Source of the DNA: Planktomarina sp.
Lineage (GTDB): Bacteria > Pseudomonadota > Alphaproteobacteria > Rhodobacterales > Rhodobacteraceae
Reading direction: 5' to 3'
NCBI GenBank assembly: GCA_028822275.1
Contig: JAPKEA010000004.1
Location: 1 to 39,252, forward strand
Length of the DNA: 39,252 bases
Positions 1 to 8,218 of the stretch are shown here, piece after piece; the stretch's first letter is position 1, and each line of letters starts with the position of its first letter. The position numbers and the translations under genes are program-made. The notes under the pieces are model-generated. The model searched no databases and was not told where the DNA came from. It was given only the letters and a program-made list of their open reading frames with translations.

Positions 1-329
1 CACCTCGTTAGGTCAACCTATCAGAGATAAGTTGCACATATCAGAATGTCGTAATTAAAACTCCACGTTCAGATCAGCTATCGCTTTATTATTAGCTTTG
101 GTTATTTCCAGCTAAACTGAACTAAACGCGTTGAAAAGGTTTAGCTGCAAGCCTTCGAAGAATTGAGCACCTGCAACATACCTGTTCAAACCAAAACAAA
201 TGTATTTATAGAACGAGAAACACTAATTAAGATACTTTGAAGTAGAGAGCTCGCCTTGACCTAAACTAAACTGATAGAGTTACATCCACCGTGAAAGTTA
301 TTTTTTAAAAATAAGATTGGTTGACCTTG
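1..329. other. AT-rich stretch without a recognisable gene
   Basis: No open frame with a plausible ribosome binding site is seen on either strand, and there is no tRNA-like or repeat structure. It lies downstream of the small membrane protein gene on the minus strand and may contain that gene's terminator, but I could not find a clear stem with a T-run. Confidence 0.4.
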
Positions 330-683
330 TTAAAAAATAGCCATGACTTGAACAACTGCTATCACAACAATAATCGAAGCAAAAACAAGTTTAAGTACGG
401 AAAATGGTATCGCACTAGTACCAGCTCCATAAACAGTTGCCTTCATTTTATCATCCATATCTCGTACGAGGTATTCCATATTCGTCAGTAAACGTATGAT
501 TGCGAAGGCCCCAATTAGTGATGGGCCAATTACTGATGCTGCCACAACAGGCTCTTTACCAGTAATATCGGCAAAAACGATTACCGTCATTGTTGTAAGC
601 TGAGCAACCGTAACCAGGCAAACAGATATAAGAAAATAAAAGAAAGTGCTCGTTTGAATTGAGGCTCTAAGGTTCTGATCCAT
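330..683 (-). CDS. small three-helix membrane protein of unknown function
   Basis: A 117-residue protein with three hydrophobic stretches suited to membrane helices, at about residues 12-36, 45-66 and 91-116. The short charged segment between helices 2 and 3 (around MEYLVRDMDDKMK) is probably cytoplasmic. An AGGAA-like sequence lies about 9 bases upstream of the ATG. I do not recognise the family and see no catalytic motif. It stands alone, with no gene within 500 bases on either side, so the neighbourhood gives no clue. The regular hydrophobic pattern and the length make a real gene likely; no function is proposed. Confidence 0.6.
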   Translation of the reverse strand: MDQNLRASIQTSTFFYFLISVCLVTVAQLTTMTVIVFADITGKEPVVAASVIGPSLIGAFAIIRLLTNMEYLVRDMDDKMKATVYGAGTSAIPFSVLKLVFASIIVVIAVVQVMAIF

Positions 684-1212
684 GGTGTTTTTTCCTAAGT
701 GTTTTTTATAAATTAAGATTGTATTTTTTTAAAGTACTTACAAAGCCTAATGCAAGGTAAATTAGTTCTTATAATCGATAAACTCGTTTTTTTGAACTTA
801 TCTAGCTTAATCCGTACTTTATACTAAATCCATTGAACGAGCTTTATTTCTAAAATAACCCGCGCAAGAGGGTCAAGAGATTGGGATTGTGAAATCACTT
901 AACAGAAGCTGCTAAAATCTACATTGCATCACTCTATAAGTAGCACCGAATAAAACATACTCATCAGCCATTATTCACCATAACCTCTGCTCTAAATGAT
1001 GCACATAATCAGTCCATATACCCCCAATTTTAAATATTAAAAACATATGACATACTCGACGCAGTCTTTAAAAGTGTAGTTGACGGGTTGAAAGCTGATG
1101 ATACTTTTACCGTATACAGCGACGTGTTTGCCAAAAATAAAGACTAATATCGCAAAACTTGGAGTGAAATTACTTAGCACTCGTATCTAGTAATAAATAA
1201 ATAGGTGAAAAC
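684..1212. other. 529-base intergenic region with a possible gene relic
   Basis: Mostly AT-rich sequence with many stops. Near its right end, positions 1034-1147 hold a protein-like reading frame without a start, listed separately. The last bases contain the AGGTGAAAAC ribosome binding site of the following methyltransferase gene. No RNA gene is recognised. Confidence 0.4.
1034..1147 (+). pseudogene. possible C-terminal gene remnant
   Basis: This frame reads like natural protein (ending TVYSDVFAKNKD then TAA) but has no in-frame ATG or GTG near its beginning and is closed upstream by TAA at 1031-1033. The amphipathic, charged composition differs from a random AT-rich frame. It could be the tail of a lost gene. 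It could also be chance. I do not recognise the parent family. Confidence 0.25.
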
Positions 1213-2046
1213 ATGACCAAGGCCCTAATTATAAAAGACATGAAATTATACTCAAAGGCAGCAAGTATAATTGCGGACTTGTCAGACTTGGGCTTTGAGC
1301 AGGGATCCCCTTTAGATTTTAACGAAGTGTGCAAAATAGATCAGCTCCATTATCATGGCGTCGCAAGCGTTCAACTTGCAATAGATGCCCTCACTATAGA
1401 GAAAAGTGCCAATGTATTAGAAATTGGCGCAGGTTGGGGTGGGCCATCAAGATTTATAGCTGGTAAAACAAATGCTCAGGTAACCGCTATAGAGTTACAA
1501 AAAGACTTTAATGAAGTCGCAGAAATCCTTACCGTAAGGTGTGGACTAGATACACTCGTGACCCACCGACAAATTGACTTTTTGCAAGCAGAGTTTCAGG
1601 ATCTTAAATTTGATCACATTGTGAGTTGGTTGGCGTTATTTCACATTCCAAAAAGAGAATTCTTTACAAAGAAAATACATGAGCTTCTCTCACCAGGTGG
1701 AACAATTTTTATTGAGGACTTAATGCAGGGAAGTGCTTACAAATGCGCAGATGTACAACTATTAAACAAAGAATTATTTGCAAATTCGCTTGTTGACGAA
1801 AACAATTATTTGCAAGGCTTGCGAGCTGCAGGCTTTGAAATTATTTCAGCAGAAAATATGACTTCAGATTGGTTTACCTTTACTTCAGAGCGATTGAATC
1901 TTTTTCTAAAAACCCACAAAAAATTCACCAAGTTGCATGGAGAAAAAGCATTTCAAGATAAAAGACACTTTTATAGTAAGATGGTTGAGTTTTTTTCTGA
2001 CTCATCAATTTCTGGTATTCGTGTAATTGCTAAAAAATTAGATTAA
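1213..2046 (+). CDS. SAM-dependent small-molecule methyltransferase
   Basis: A 277-residue class I methyltransferase. Motif I, the S-adenosylmethionine-binding loop, is VLEIGAGWGG at residues 68-77. The preceding DQLHYHG (residues 43-49) and the downstream IVSWLALFHIP segment resemble sarcosine/dimethylglycine and phosphoethanolamine N-methyltransferases and cyclopropane-synthase-like enzymes. The substrate cannot be read from sequence. The ATG has AGGTG five bases upstream. Only 15 bases separate its stop from the MFS transporter start, so the two are probably co-transcribed and the transporter may move the methylated product or its precursor. The gene is AT-rich compared with the rest of the window. 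Methyltransferase assignment is firm; substrate is unknown. Confidence 0.85.
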   Translation: MTKALIIKDMKLYSKAASIIADLSDLGFEQGSPLDFNEVCKIDQLHYHGVASVQLAIDALTIEKSANVLEIGAGWGGPSRFIAGKTNAQVTAIELQKDFNEVAEILTVRCGLDTLVTHRQIDFLQAEFQDLKFDHIVSWLALFHIPKREFFTKKIHELLSPGGTIFIEDLMQGSAYKCADVQLLNKELFANSLVDENNYLQGLRAAGFEIISAENMTSDWFTFTSERLNLFLKTHKKFTKLHGEKAFQDKRHFYSKMVEFFSDSSISGIRVIAKKLD

Positions 2047-2061
2047 AAAAAGATAATATCG

Positions 2062-3318
2062 TTGTCAGACCCTGATTTTAACCTTGTAAGCGGCAGGGGT
2101 AATGTATCATTTCGGGGAATGAAGCTCACTGGTCCCTTTTTTTTCATTCTAACTACCTTGATGATTGACGCCATTGGAATTGGAATCGTATTTCCAATCA
2201 TGCCTGACTTAATGGACCGTGTGGGTGCTGGAAGCGCGGCAGAGGGGGCATTATGGGGTGGCATTATGATGTCTGCCTATGCAGCAGCAATGTTTATTTT
2301 TGGCCCTATTGTTGGTAGTCTTTCAGACACCTACGGGCGGAGACCTATCTTGATTGCTGCGTTGGCCACTTTGGCTGTTGATTATTTGATTATGGCAATG
2401 GCGGAGACCTATTGGGTGCTACTTACAGGTCGCGTGATTGCGGGAATGGCTGGTGCCACATATATCACGGCAACAGCTTATATCTCTGACATAACCAGGC
2501 CCGAGGAACGGGGTCCCGCCTTTGGTATGATTGGTGCTGCCTTCGGCATAGGTTTTGTTTTTGGACCAGCAATTGGAGGTATCTCATCAGGCTGGCATGT
2601 CACAGCGCCCTTCTGGATTGCAGCAGCGCTTTCAATACTCAATATGGTTTTTGGGTTCTTTATCTTGCCAGAATCTCTGAAAGAAGAAAATAGGCGACCA
2701 TTTGGCAAAAGGAACCTGAATCCCTTTGCTACTATCTTTCGAGCCTTTTTCATCCCAGGGCTTGCAATACCCCTGATCTGTATATTTGTTTTTGAGTTTG
2801 CAAATATGGTTTATCCAAGCCTTTGGGCTTTTTGGGGACGTGAGGTATTTGGTTGGAACGGGTTTACCATTGGGGTAACCCTTTCAGCCTATGGAATTCT
2901 GATCGCATTGGTGCAGGCTGGACTAATGCCACAAATAACTAAGCGAATTGGTGATTACAAAACCCTAATTATTGCTAGCATTGCGGCTGTGATTGGGCTT
3001 GTAGGCTTTGGGTTTTCCAACGCAGCATGGGCCGTCGCCATTGTTTTGCCTATTGCCGCCCTCTCAGACATGGCCCCCCCTTTGTTGACAGCCTTTGCCG
3101 CCAACAGCGTAGGCGATGATCAGCAAGGCCTAGTCCAGGGGGTGATTGCGTCTCTTTCATCCGTTGCAGCAGTCGCAGCACCACTCATTCTTACTGGTGT
3201 ATTCGAGCGGTTTGTAAATGACGAAGGTTTGTATTTTCCAGGTGCGCCATTTCTTATCGCAGCTTTGTTAACAATAATGATTATCCCACTAATGAAACGT
3301 TTAGATCCTCGAAAGTAA
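2062..3318 (+). CDS. MFS transporter, TetA/TCR-like drug efflux family
   Basis: A 418-residue major facilitator with 12 predicted membrane helices. The start of helix 1 (MIDAIGIGIVFPIMPDL) and the loop 2-3 motif SLSDTYGRRPI (the GxLsDrxGrR signature A) are typical of the TetA/multidrug-efflux branch of proton antiporters, but the substrate cannot be inferred. The open frame starts at a TTG at 2062 with no convincing Shine-Dalgarno. An in-frame ATG at 2119 also lacks a well-spaced site and would remove 19 residues while keeping helix 1. The start is therefore uncertain. It follows the methyltransferase gene by 15 bases and is probably translated from the same message. Confidence 0.85.
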   Translation: MSDPDFNLVSGRGNVSFRGMKLTGPFFFILTTLMIDAIGIGIVFPIMPDLMDRVGAGSAAEGALWGGIMMSAYAAAMFIFGPIVGSLSDTYGRRPILIAALATLAVDYLIMAMAETYWVLLTGRVIAGMAGATYITATAYISDITRPEERGPAFGMIGAAFGIGFVFGPAIGGISSGWHVTAPFWIAAALSILNMVFGFFILPESLKEENRRPFGKRNLNPFATIFRAFFIPGLAIPLICIFVFEFANMVYPSLWAFWGREVFGWNGFTIGVTLSAYGILIALVQAGLMPQITKRIGDYKTLIIASIAAVIGLVGFGFSNAAWAVAIVLPIAALSDMAPPLLTAFAANSVGDDQQGLVQGVIASLSSVAAVAAPLILTGVFERFVNDEGLYFPGAPFLIAALLTIMIIPLMKRLDPRK

Positions 3319-3652
3319 TCATTAAGACTTTGCCAAACTTTTATAAAAAATGGGTGAGTAAATATTTAAAATATAAATTTATAAGTGCACAGTGGTTCAA
3401 GTTAAAATTTCCATCCCCACAATGTTTAGTAATAGCCTATGCCTCACCAGTTGGTATTGATCAATAAAACTAACTTGAAGCCAATAGTACAACTTTGTAG
3501 CCTGAAATAATGGGCTATACACGAAGTGTAACTAACCTATCGCGTTTGTCATCAAAGCGTTATTAAAATGATCAAGGACCAGCCTAAATCTGTGGCTTCC
3601 TAAATTCGAACATCTATAAATAATTTTAAACAACATTCGTAAAGGTCCAAGC
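3319..3652. other. intergenic region before the proline-racemase-family gene
   Basis: About 330 AT-rich bases with no convincing open frame. The right end carries AAAGG, the likely ribosome binding site of the gene starting at 3653. No terminator or operator stands out. Confidence 0.4.
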
Positions 3653-4696
3653 ATGCACAGTACAAAAGTCATCCACACAGTTTCTTGTCATGCAGAAGGA
3701 GAAGTTGGGGACGTGATTGTCGGTGGGGTATCCCCGCCACCTGGAGAAACCATTTGGGAGCAGCGTAAGTGGATTTCTGAGGACAACGTTCTACGAAACT
3801 TTATGTTAAATGAACCAAGGGGCGGGGTATTTCGCCATGTAAACTTGCTAGTTCCGCCTAAACACCAAGACGCTCAGGCTGCTTGGATTATTATGGAGCC
3901 CGAAGATACTCCACCAATGTCAGGGTCAAACTCTATATGCGTGGCTACAGTTTTGCTTGATACCGGTATCATCCCAATGCAAGAGCCCATTACAGATTTT
4001 ATTCTTGAGGCCCCCGGGGGCCTTGTGCGGGTGCGCGCCCATTGTGTAAACGGCAAAGCTGAGCGTATTGAAATCGAAAACCTGCCCTCCTTTGTAAGCA
4101 TGATAGGCGTACCACTTGAAATCGATGGATATGGTACAATCATGGTTGATACTGCGTTTGGCGGCGATAGTTTTGTCGTTGTTGACCCCACCTCACTTGG
4201 TCTCCACCTAGACGTAGATGAAGCCAAAAATTTGGCTGAACTTGGCGTGAAGATCACAAATGCCGCAAACGAGCAGCTAACGTTCCGCCATCCGCTACAA
4301 CCCGAATGGTGTCATCACTCTTTCTGCCTGTTTGCTGGTGCACTTGAACGCAGATCAGACGGCTTAAGATCAAAGTCGATCGTTTCCATTCAACCAGGAA
4401 AGCTAGACCGATCACCAACAGGAACAGCAGTCTCTGCTCGCATGGCACTACTTCATGCAACTGGCGAAATGAAGGTTGGTGAGAGCTTAACAGGTGTCTC
4501 AATAATTGGATCTGAATTTCATGGCAAAATATTGGGTGAAACAAAAGTTGGTGCAATCGAAGCAATTCGTCCACAAATAAGCGGGCGTGGTTGGGTTACT
4601 GGGACACACCAACACATGTTAGATCCAAACGATCCATGGCCGGAAGGTTATCGCATTGGGGACACATGGCCACGATATAAAAAGAGTATAATTTGA
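3653..4696 (+). CDS. proline racemase / hydroxyproline dehydratase family protein, Ser/Thr active-site type
   Basis: A 347-residue member of the proline racemase fold, normal in length for proline racemase, 4-hydroxyproline 2-epimerase and trans-3-hydroxy-L-proline dehydratase. The two catalytic positions are recognisable. The first site, usually M-C-G-H, is M89-S90-G91-S92. The second, usually DRSPCGTG, is DRSPTGTA at residues 252-259 with Thr256. Racemases and epimerases use Cys/Cys (some Ser/Cys), and trans-3-hydroxyproline dehydratase uses Cys/Thr. A Ser/Thr pair therefore argues against simple racemisation and leaves a dehydratase-like or undefined reaction on a proline-type imino acid. 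The gene stands alone, with AAAGG upstream of the ATG and no proline-catabolic partner next to it. Confidence 0.8.
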   Translation: MHSTKVIHTVSCHAEGEVGDVIVGGVSPPPGETIWEQRKWISEDNVLRNFMLNEPRGGVFRHVNLLVPPKHQDAQAAWIIMEPEDTPPMSGSNSICVATVLLDTGIIPMQEPITDFILEAPGGLVRVRAHCVNGKAERIEIENLPSFVSMIGVPLEIDGYGTIMVDTAFGGDSFVVVDPTSLGLHLDVDEAKNLAELGVKITNAANEQLTFRHPLQPEWCHHSFCLFAGALERRSDGLRSKSIVSIQPGKLDRSPTGTAVSARMALLHATGEMKVGESLTGVSIIGSEFHGKILGETKVGAIEAIRPQISGRGWVTGTHQHMLDPNDPWPEGYRIGDTWPRYKKSII

Positions 4697-5229
4697 AATA
4701 AAAGGCGCATCCTACCCTGGTAACGCCAAACAAAATTAGATCTACGCTTGGGTCGCTAACTTTCAATATCACTTTTTTAGCTGCACGGGCAGATAGAACA
4801 GTTAATAGCGTTTTATCTTAAGTTAAAATCACGACAGTCTTATACAAGAAACCACTATATAATCCAGAATTAGGCTTAAAACTTGCCAAGTGAACAAAAC
4901 GAGCTGAGCCTGCGTTAAAACTCAACAGAAGTATGGATGACAGGTGATAAACACTTGTTGCGCGACAGTGAGTGCTCGCTGTCTTTTGGTATGGACAGTA
5001 CATTGGGCCACGGTGTTTTTTGTGCTAAAAGTCTAATAGCATTAATGTTGACGGACACTTAAAAGTGTGACAAAGATTCCCAAGATTAGTTCCAAAATAA
5101 TGAACGCACCACCAAAAATTTTGTGTAACTTACTAAAAAATATCAATAAAAATAACTCTGAAAAAAATAAACACAGGCTTGAGAATTTTGTTATTGAGCC
5201 TGATTACTTTCAAAACGGAGGGAATCAAT
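4697..5229. other. 533-base region, mostly non-coding
   Basis: No frame in this interval has a good start. It holds one terminator-like hairpin (4964-4987, listed separately) and, at 5216-5222, the strong CGGAGGG ribosome binding site of the next small gene. Otherwise I see nothing. Confidence 0.4.
4964..4987 (+). terminator. terminator-like hairpin with short T-run
   Basis: GACAGTGAG and CTCGCTGTC form arms that pair along almost their full length (one G-T wobble) around a two-base centre, followed by TTTT. It may end a transcript from the proline-racemase-family gene about 270 bases upstream. The long distance and tight loop keep confidence low. Confidence 0.35.
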
Positions 5230-5415
5230 ATGCTCAGTGCAGCATTTTATGAACGCATCATTGGTGCCATAGGCGAAGAAAACTTAAGCGGTTTGTCAGC
5301 CAGCCAGGAAGCTACTTTAATAAAAAAATATAAGGCATTGCTTAATAAAAAGGGAGGAGATTTAGACGAAATCACTTACGATGATCTCTTCGAGGTTTGG
5401 GCGCAGGTCAAATAA
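5230..5415 (+). CDS. 61-residue hypothetical protein
   Basis: The start is the ATG at 5230, chosen because a near-perfect Shine-Dalgarno (CGGAGGG, 5216-5222) sits seven bases before it; longer in-frame versions lack such a site. The product starts MLSAAFYERI and has several acidic and basic helical segments, ending DDLFEVWAQVK. It has no signal peptide, membrane helix or cysteine pair. I do not recognise it. The quality of the ribosome binding site and the balanced composition make translation likely. Confidence 0.5.
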   Translation: MLSAAFYERIIGAIGEENLSGLSASQEATLIKKYKALLNKKGGDLDEITYDDLFEVWAQVK

Positions 5416-5725
5416 CCAGATAGTCCAAAAAAGCTAAAAGGTGAAAATGCATATAGGCAAGTTGGGAGGCTCCCAAAGCTGACTGTGGTTTCTGAACTCC
5501 AAACGCTTATGAGTAGTAATATTATCCGTGGTAGGGATTTCACTTCAAGTTACGTTGGAAGAATTTTTTTCATTACATTGCTGACTAGCCCAATTTTATT
5601 CCTAACCATATTTAAGTCACCTCTCAGACATTATTTAGTACATTAAATCATCAGTTTAAAAATTTAAATATTAATTAGTATTTCTAAGTTGTGGAAATAA
5701 CTTACGTCATGCAAAAGCATGTTTT
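5416..5725. other. 310-base region with two small hairpins and weak short frames
   Basis: An 11-codon frame (MHIGKLGGSQS, 5447-5482) follows AAAGGTG, and inside it lies the perfect 7-base inverted repeat TTGGGAG/CTCCCAA at 5462-5476. In another frame, ATG at 5509 opens 45 codons to TAA at 5644-5646 with one hydrophobic stretch, but has no ribosome binding site. At 5708-5721 CATGC-AAAA-GCATG, followed by TTTT, sits directly before the next ATG. None is firm enough to call a gene. Confidence 0.3.
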
Positions 5726-6217
5726 ATGCAGAGCCACCTTTTAAAAACGTTCACTATAAATTTTGACCTAGACGAAGATCGCATTCGATTGGACTGCAGT
5801 CTGGTGGTTAAAAACCAAGCCCAGATATATTTTACAAATAAACTGAGCAAAATCTTCATAAATGAATTAGTTAATCAGATTAATAAAATTACTCATGTAA
5901 AAGGTTCACATGACATTGTTCATGACTTTGCAGTTGGCTCGAGAGACGCTCAAGAACCAGTCGTTATCACCTCAAAAAATACAAAAAAATGGCTAACAAA
6001 AAGTATAGATTTCGTTAGATTAGAGGAAGTTACCAGAATTATATTCAAAGACAATGAAACTAATGCGCTACACTTAGAAGGGGATGAAACCTTATTAAGG
6101 AATATTTTAGATATATTTTATCTGACTTTTAGAACCGCCAGCTGGAATACTGATATTTTCCCAAGTTGGGTCTATGATGTTGGCACTAAAAACAGCAAAT
6201 CAATCGTGATCCATTAA
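5726..6217 (+). CDS. 163-residue hypothetical protein
   Basis: A soluble-looking protein with no signal peptide or membrane helix. It alternates beta-like segments (FTINFDLDEDRIRLDCSLVV) with a helical middle (residues 44-56) and ends SKSIVIH. I do not recognise the family. No Shine-Dalgarno is visible before the ATG; instead a small CATGC/GCATG hairpin and TTTT abut it, so the start or expression mode is uncertain. It is AT-rich like its surroundings. The downstream neighbour on the opposite strand is a 41-residue cysteine-pair protein. Confidence 0.5.
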   Translation: MQSHLLKTFTINFDLDEDRIRLDCSLVVKNQAQIYFTNKLSKIFINELVNQINKITHVKGSHDIVHDFAVGSRDAQEPVVITSKNTKKWLTKSIDFVRLEEVTRIIFKDNETNALHLEGDETLLRNILDIFYLTFRTASWNTDIFPSWVYDVGTKNSKSIVIH

Positions 6218-6225
6218 TTTTGTTA

Positions 6226-6351
6226 TTAATTAGCGTCTAACCACTTCCGTATTACCAGCGTTGCCAAACATTTATCACAGACACCTTCACGCAGGTGCTT
6301 AATCTCTAATGGCTTTTGGCACGATGAACAGTGTTGAAGTCTAGGGCTCAC
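6226..6351 (-). CDS. 41-residue zinc-ribbon-like protein (CxxC...CxxC)
   Basis: A short gene with a GTG start preceded by TAGGAGGA, an almost ideal Shine-Dalgarno, five bases upstream. The product begins MSPRLQHCSSCQKPLEIKHL. Its four cysteines are at residues 8, 11, 25 and 28, spaced C-x2-C-x13-C-x2-C, which is the pattern of a structural zinc ribbon or rubredoxin-like knuckle. It ends VIRKWLDAN. The convergent gene on the plus strand ends only 8 bases away. The function is unknown; such mini-proteins often bind Zn and act as regulatory or assembly factors. The ribosome site and cysteine spacing together make a real gene likely. Confidence 0.7.
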   Translation of the reverse strand: MSPRLQHCSSCQKPLEIKHLREGVCDKCLATLVIRKWLDAN

Positions 6352-6521
6352 GCTTATCCTCCTAGCAAAATTTCATTAGCCAACTTACTGTTAGTATAAA
6401 CCACAATAAAAAAATTCAAACCATTCTGTAATTCGATTATTTTGCTCGATCCAAAATGTATGAAACTTGACTCCATTCGTAAACATGACAGTTTAAAGTC
6501 GTACTAACACGGAGTCTCATT

Positions 6522-7460
6522 GTGAATTTCCCTAAAGCTTCCATTAAGCTCGGATTGGCTTTTGCTGTATTGGCATTCTCAGCTCTTGCTCAAGGCACCT
6601 TTCAACCCATCCAGTTGGCAGGTACAGTCTTGGCCTACAATAAGACTGGATTATCTTATGGCGCTCGTGGCTGTATCAAGGGCTTTTCTCAAACTGCGGC
6701 TAAGACAGGGTTTGCAGCTAAGGGTGAAGTTTTGGTCGAGCTCAACGACCAAGCAGCAGCTTTAGTCGTCAAAACAGCTAAAGCGCGAGTCAGCGATCTT
6801 GAAGCCGCCGTAGCGGAACGCGACTTTGCAATAACAGCTGCGACCGCAGACATCGCCCGGATCAAAGAAGAGATGGATTTTGTGGGCCGTGAGTTCGATC
6901 GCACACAAGTATTATTCAAGCGTGGACTAGTCAATGAGACGACTTTAGAGACTATTGAACGGCGCAAGCTTGATGCGACCTTCACAGTTGAACGTTCAGA
7001 GGAAACACTCAAAAGGGCCCAATCTGCAAAAGTGCGCGCAATCATTGCTTTAGATATTGGAAAATTGGATGTCCAAGCTCGTGAATTGGATCTAGAAGAT
7101 TTGACTATACGCGCTCCCTTTGGCGGTGTGTTATTAAACTTCAAACCCAATATTGGTGAATGCGTATCCCAAGGAGAGCTTGCAGCGCAAATCTATGCAT
7201 CAGACGAGAAAAGTGTTGAAACATTTGTGTTCATGGATCGACTTTTGGACGCAGAATCTGTTGGAGTAATAGTAGGTAATCCTGTGAATGTGATCCGAAG
7301 CAACGGTAGTGCCTGCCAGGGTGTATTTTCATTGGTTGGGACAGAGGCGAATTTGGAAACACAAAACGTAAAAATTACGATCGATCTGGATGCAACTTGT
7401 GCTCCAACAATGTTCCTAAACGAAGCAGTTGAAATCGAAACTTTATCTAAAGACAGGTAA
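6522..7460 (+). CDS. HlyD/RND-type periplasmic adaptor (membrane fusion) protein
   Basis: A 312-residue protein starting at GTG with GGAG seven bases upstream. Residues 1-25 form a signal peptide (hydrophobic core GLAFAVLAFSALA). A split lipoyl/barrel-sandwich domain flanks an alpha-helical hairpin rich in E, A and R at about residues 80-195. The second lipoyl half contains LEDLTIRAPFGGVL, the hallmark of membrane fusion proteins. Such adaptors link an inner-membrane pump to an outer-membrane channel, yet no RND, MFS or ABC pump gene follows, so it is an orphan here. The stop codon lies inside a 9-base tandem repeat. Confidence 0.8.
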   Translation: MNFPKASIKLGLAFAVLAFSALAQGTFQPIQLAGTVLAYNKTGLSYGARGCIKGFSQTAAKTGFAAKGEVLVELNDQAAALVVKTAKARVSDLEAAVAERDFAITAATADIARIKEEMDFVGREFDRTQVLFKRGLVNETTLETIERRKLDATFTVERSEETLKRAQSAKVRAIIALDIGKLDVQARELDLEDLTIRAPFGGVLLNFKPNIGECVSQGELAAQIYASDEKSVETFVFMDRLLDAESVGVIVGNPVNVIRSNGSACQGVFSLVGTEANLETQNVKITIDLDATCAPTMFLNEAVEIETLSKDR

Positions 7461-7483
7461 GACAGGTAAGACAGGTAAGACAG
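7452..7483 (+). repeat. 9-base tandem repeat GACAGGTAA, three units plus a partial
   Basis: Units at 7452-7460, 7461-7469 and 7470-7478 are identical, followed by GACAG. The first unit encodes the last two residues and the stop of the adaptor gene. Because the period is a multiple of three, each unit places another in-frame TAA after the first. Confidence 0.9.
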
Positions 7484-7820
7484 ACACTTTTAAAAATAGA
7501 GGTATTGTCGATCTAAAATTATTGGATCATCGCCCTTGAAGAACGATCTATCTTTTAGTGCAATCTTCTTTACTTAAGGCGCTACCTTGCTGAGCCTGCA
7601 AGTCAACTCCCGCTTCAGATGGTAAAGCTTTTTTAAAATTAGTGGGTATTATTTGTTTTTATACCAGCAGGTCAAGATTTAATGGCCCCTAAAGCGCAGC
7701 ATATCCTCACCTCAATTTGAGTTTAAATATGCCAGGCACACCTACGATTTTATCACAAAAAAATGAACGAGTAACACACTATCACGATCGCAATCGCAAT
7801 CGCAATCGATTAAATATAAA
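7461..7820. other. 360-base non-coding region with two short tandem repeats
   Basis: It starts with the rest of the 9-base repeat array and ends with a 6-base repeat (7785-7810). Between them I see no gene, no convincing terminator and no RNA signature. The pump gene expected after a membrane fusion protein is absent. Confidence 0.45.
7785..7810. repeat. 6-base tandem repeat (CGCAAT/ATCGCA)
   Basis: CGCAAT is repeated three times in direct succession, and the array is flanked on each side by CGAT. It lies immediately downstream of the arsenate-reductase-like gene. It looks like a simple slippage repeat. Confidence 0.8.
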
Positions 7821-8150
7821 TCATCTTCCAAGCACTGCCTTTTCCACGGTGGAATCCCAGCCGAGGAACCATTTTCCTTGATATTGGATTACCGGGCGAG
7901 CCATGAGCTTAGGACGTGCAGAAATTTGAGCTTCAGATTCAGAATTTTTTAACCAATCATTTAGACTACGGTAGTCATTGGTCGTGCGGTCAACCAAGCG
8001 ATCACCAAATTCATTAAGTAATTCATTCAATTCCGACTCACTCAAGGGATCAGAACGAACATCACGAAACTCAATTTCTATACCTTCAGCCTCAAGCGTT
8101 TTGCACGCTCTTTGACAGACAACACAGGTGCTTAATCCATAAACCTTCAT
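7821..8150 (-). CDS. ArsC/Spx/YffB-family thioredoxin-fold protein
   Basis: A 109-residue protein with the family's N-terminal redox motif, C9-x-x-C12 (STCVVCQRA), the thioredoxin-like first strand MKVYGLSTC, and the conserved ARPVI segment near residue 85 that precedes the last strand. Length matches arsenate reductase-like/YffB proteins. ArsC itself has a single N-terminal Cys in a CxxS context, so a CxxC form may be a thiol reductase or Spx-like protein instead of a true arsenate reductase. GGAG precedes the ATG. It lies just downstream of the amine dehydrogenase gene in the same direction (68 bases), perhaps in the same transcript. Confidence 0.7.
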   Translation of the reverse strand: MKVYGLSTCVVCQRACKTLEAEGIEIEFRDVRSDPLSESELNELLNEFGDRLVDRTTNDYRSLNDWLKNSESEAQISARPKLMARPVIQYQGKWFLGWDSTVEKAVLGR

Positions 8151-8218
8151 CCCACCGTCTCCTCAAATACAACCGTTTCTGGGCTCAATTGGCCGCAATT
8201 CTCCGCTTTGTTAGGCAT

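Noticed and set aside
4818-5003. A 61-codon minus-strand frame
   Set aside because: It has no ribosome site or protein-like pattern, and it crosses the terminator-like hairpin at 4964-4987.
6689-7150. A 153-codon frame opposite the membrane fusion protein gene
   Set aside because: Its Ser/Arg-rich composition is typical of the reverse strand of an Ala/Glu-rich coiled-coil coding region. The plus-strand gene has signal peptide, domains and ribosome site.
7452-7810. CRISPR array from the two nearby tandem repeats
   Set aside because: The units are 9 and 6 bases long with no spacers, and no cas genes are present; they are slippage repeats.
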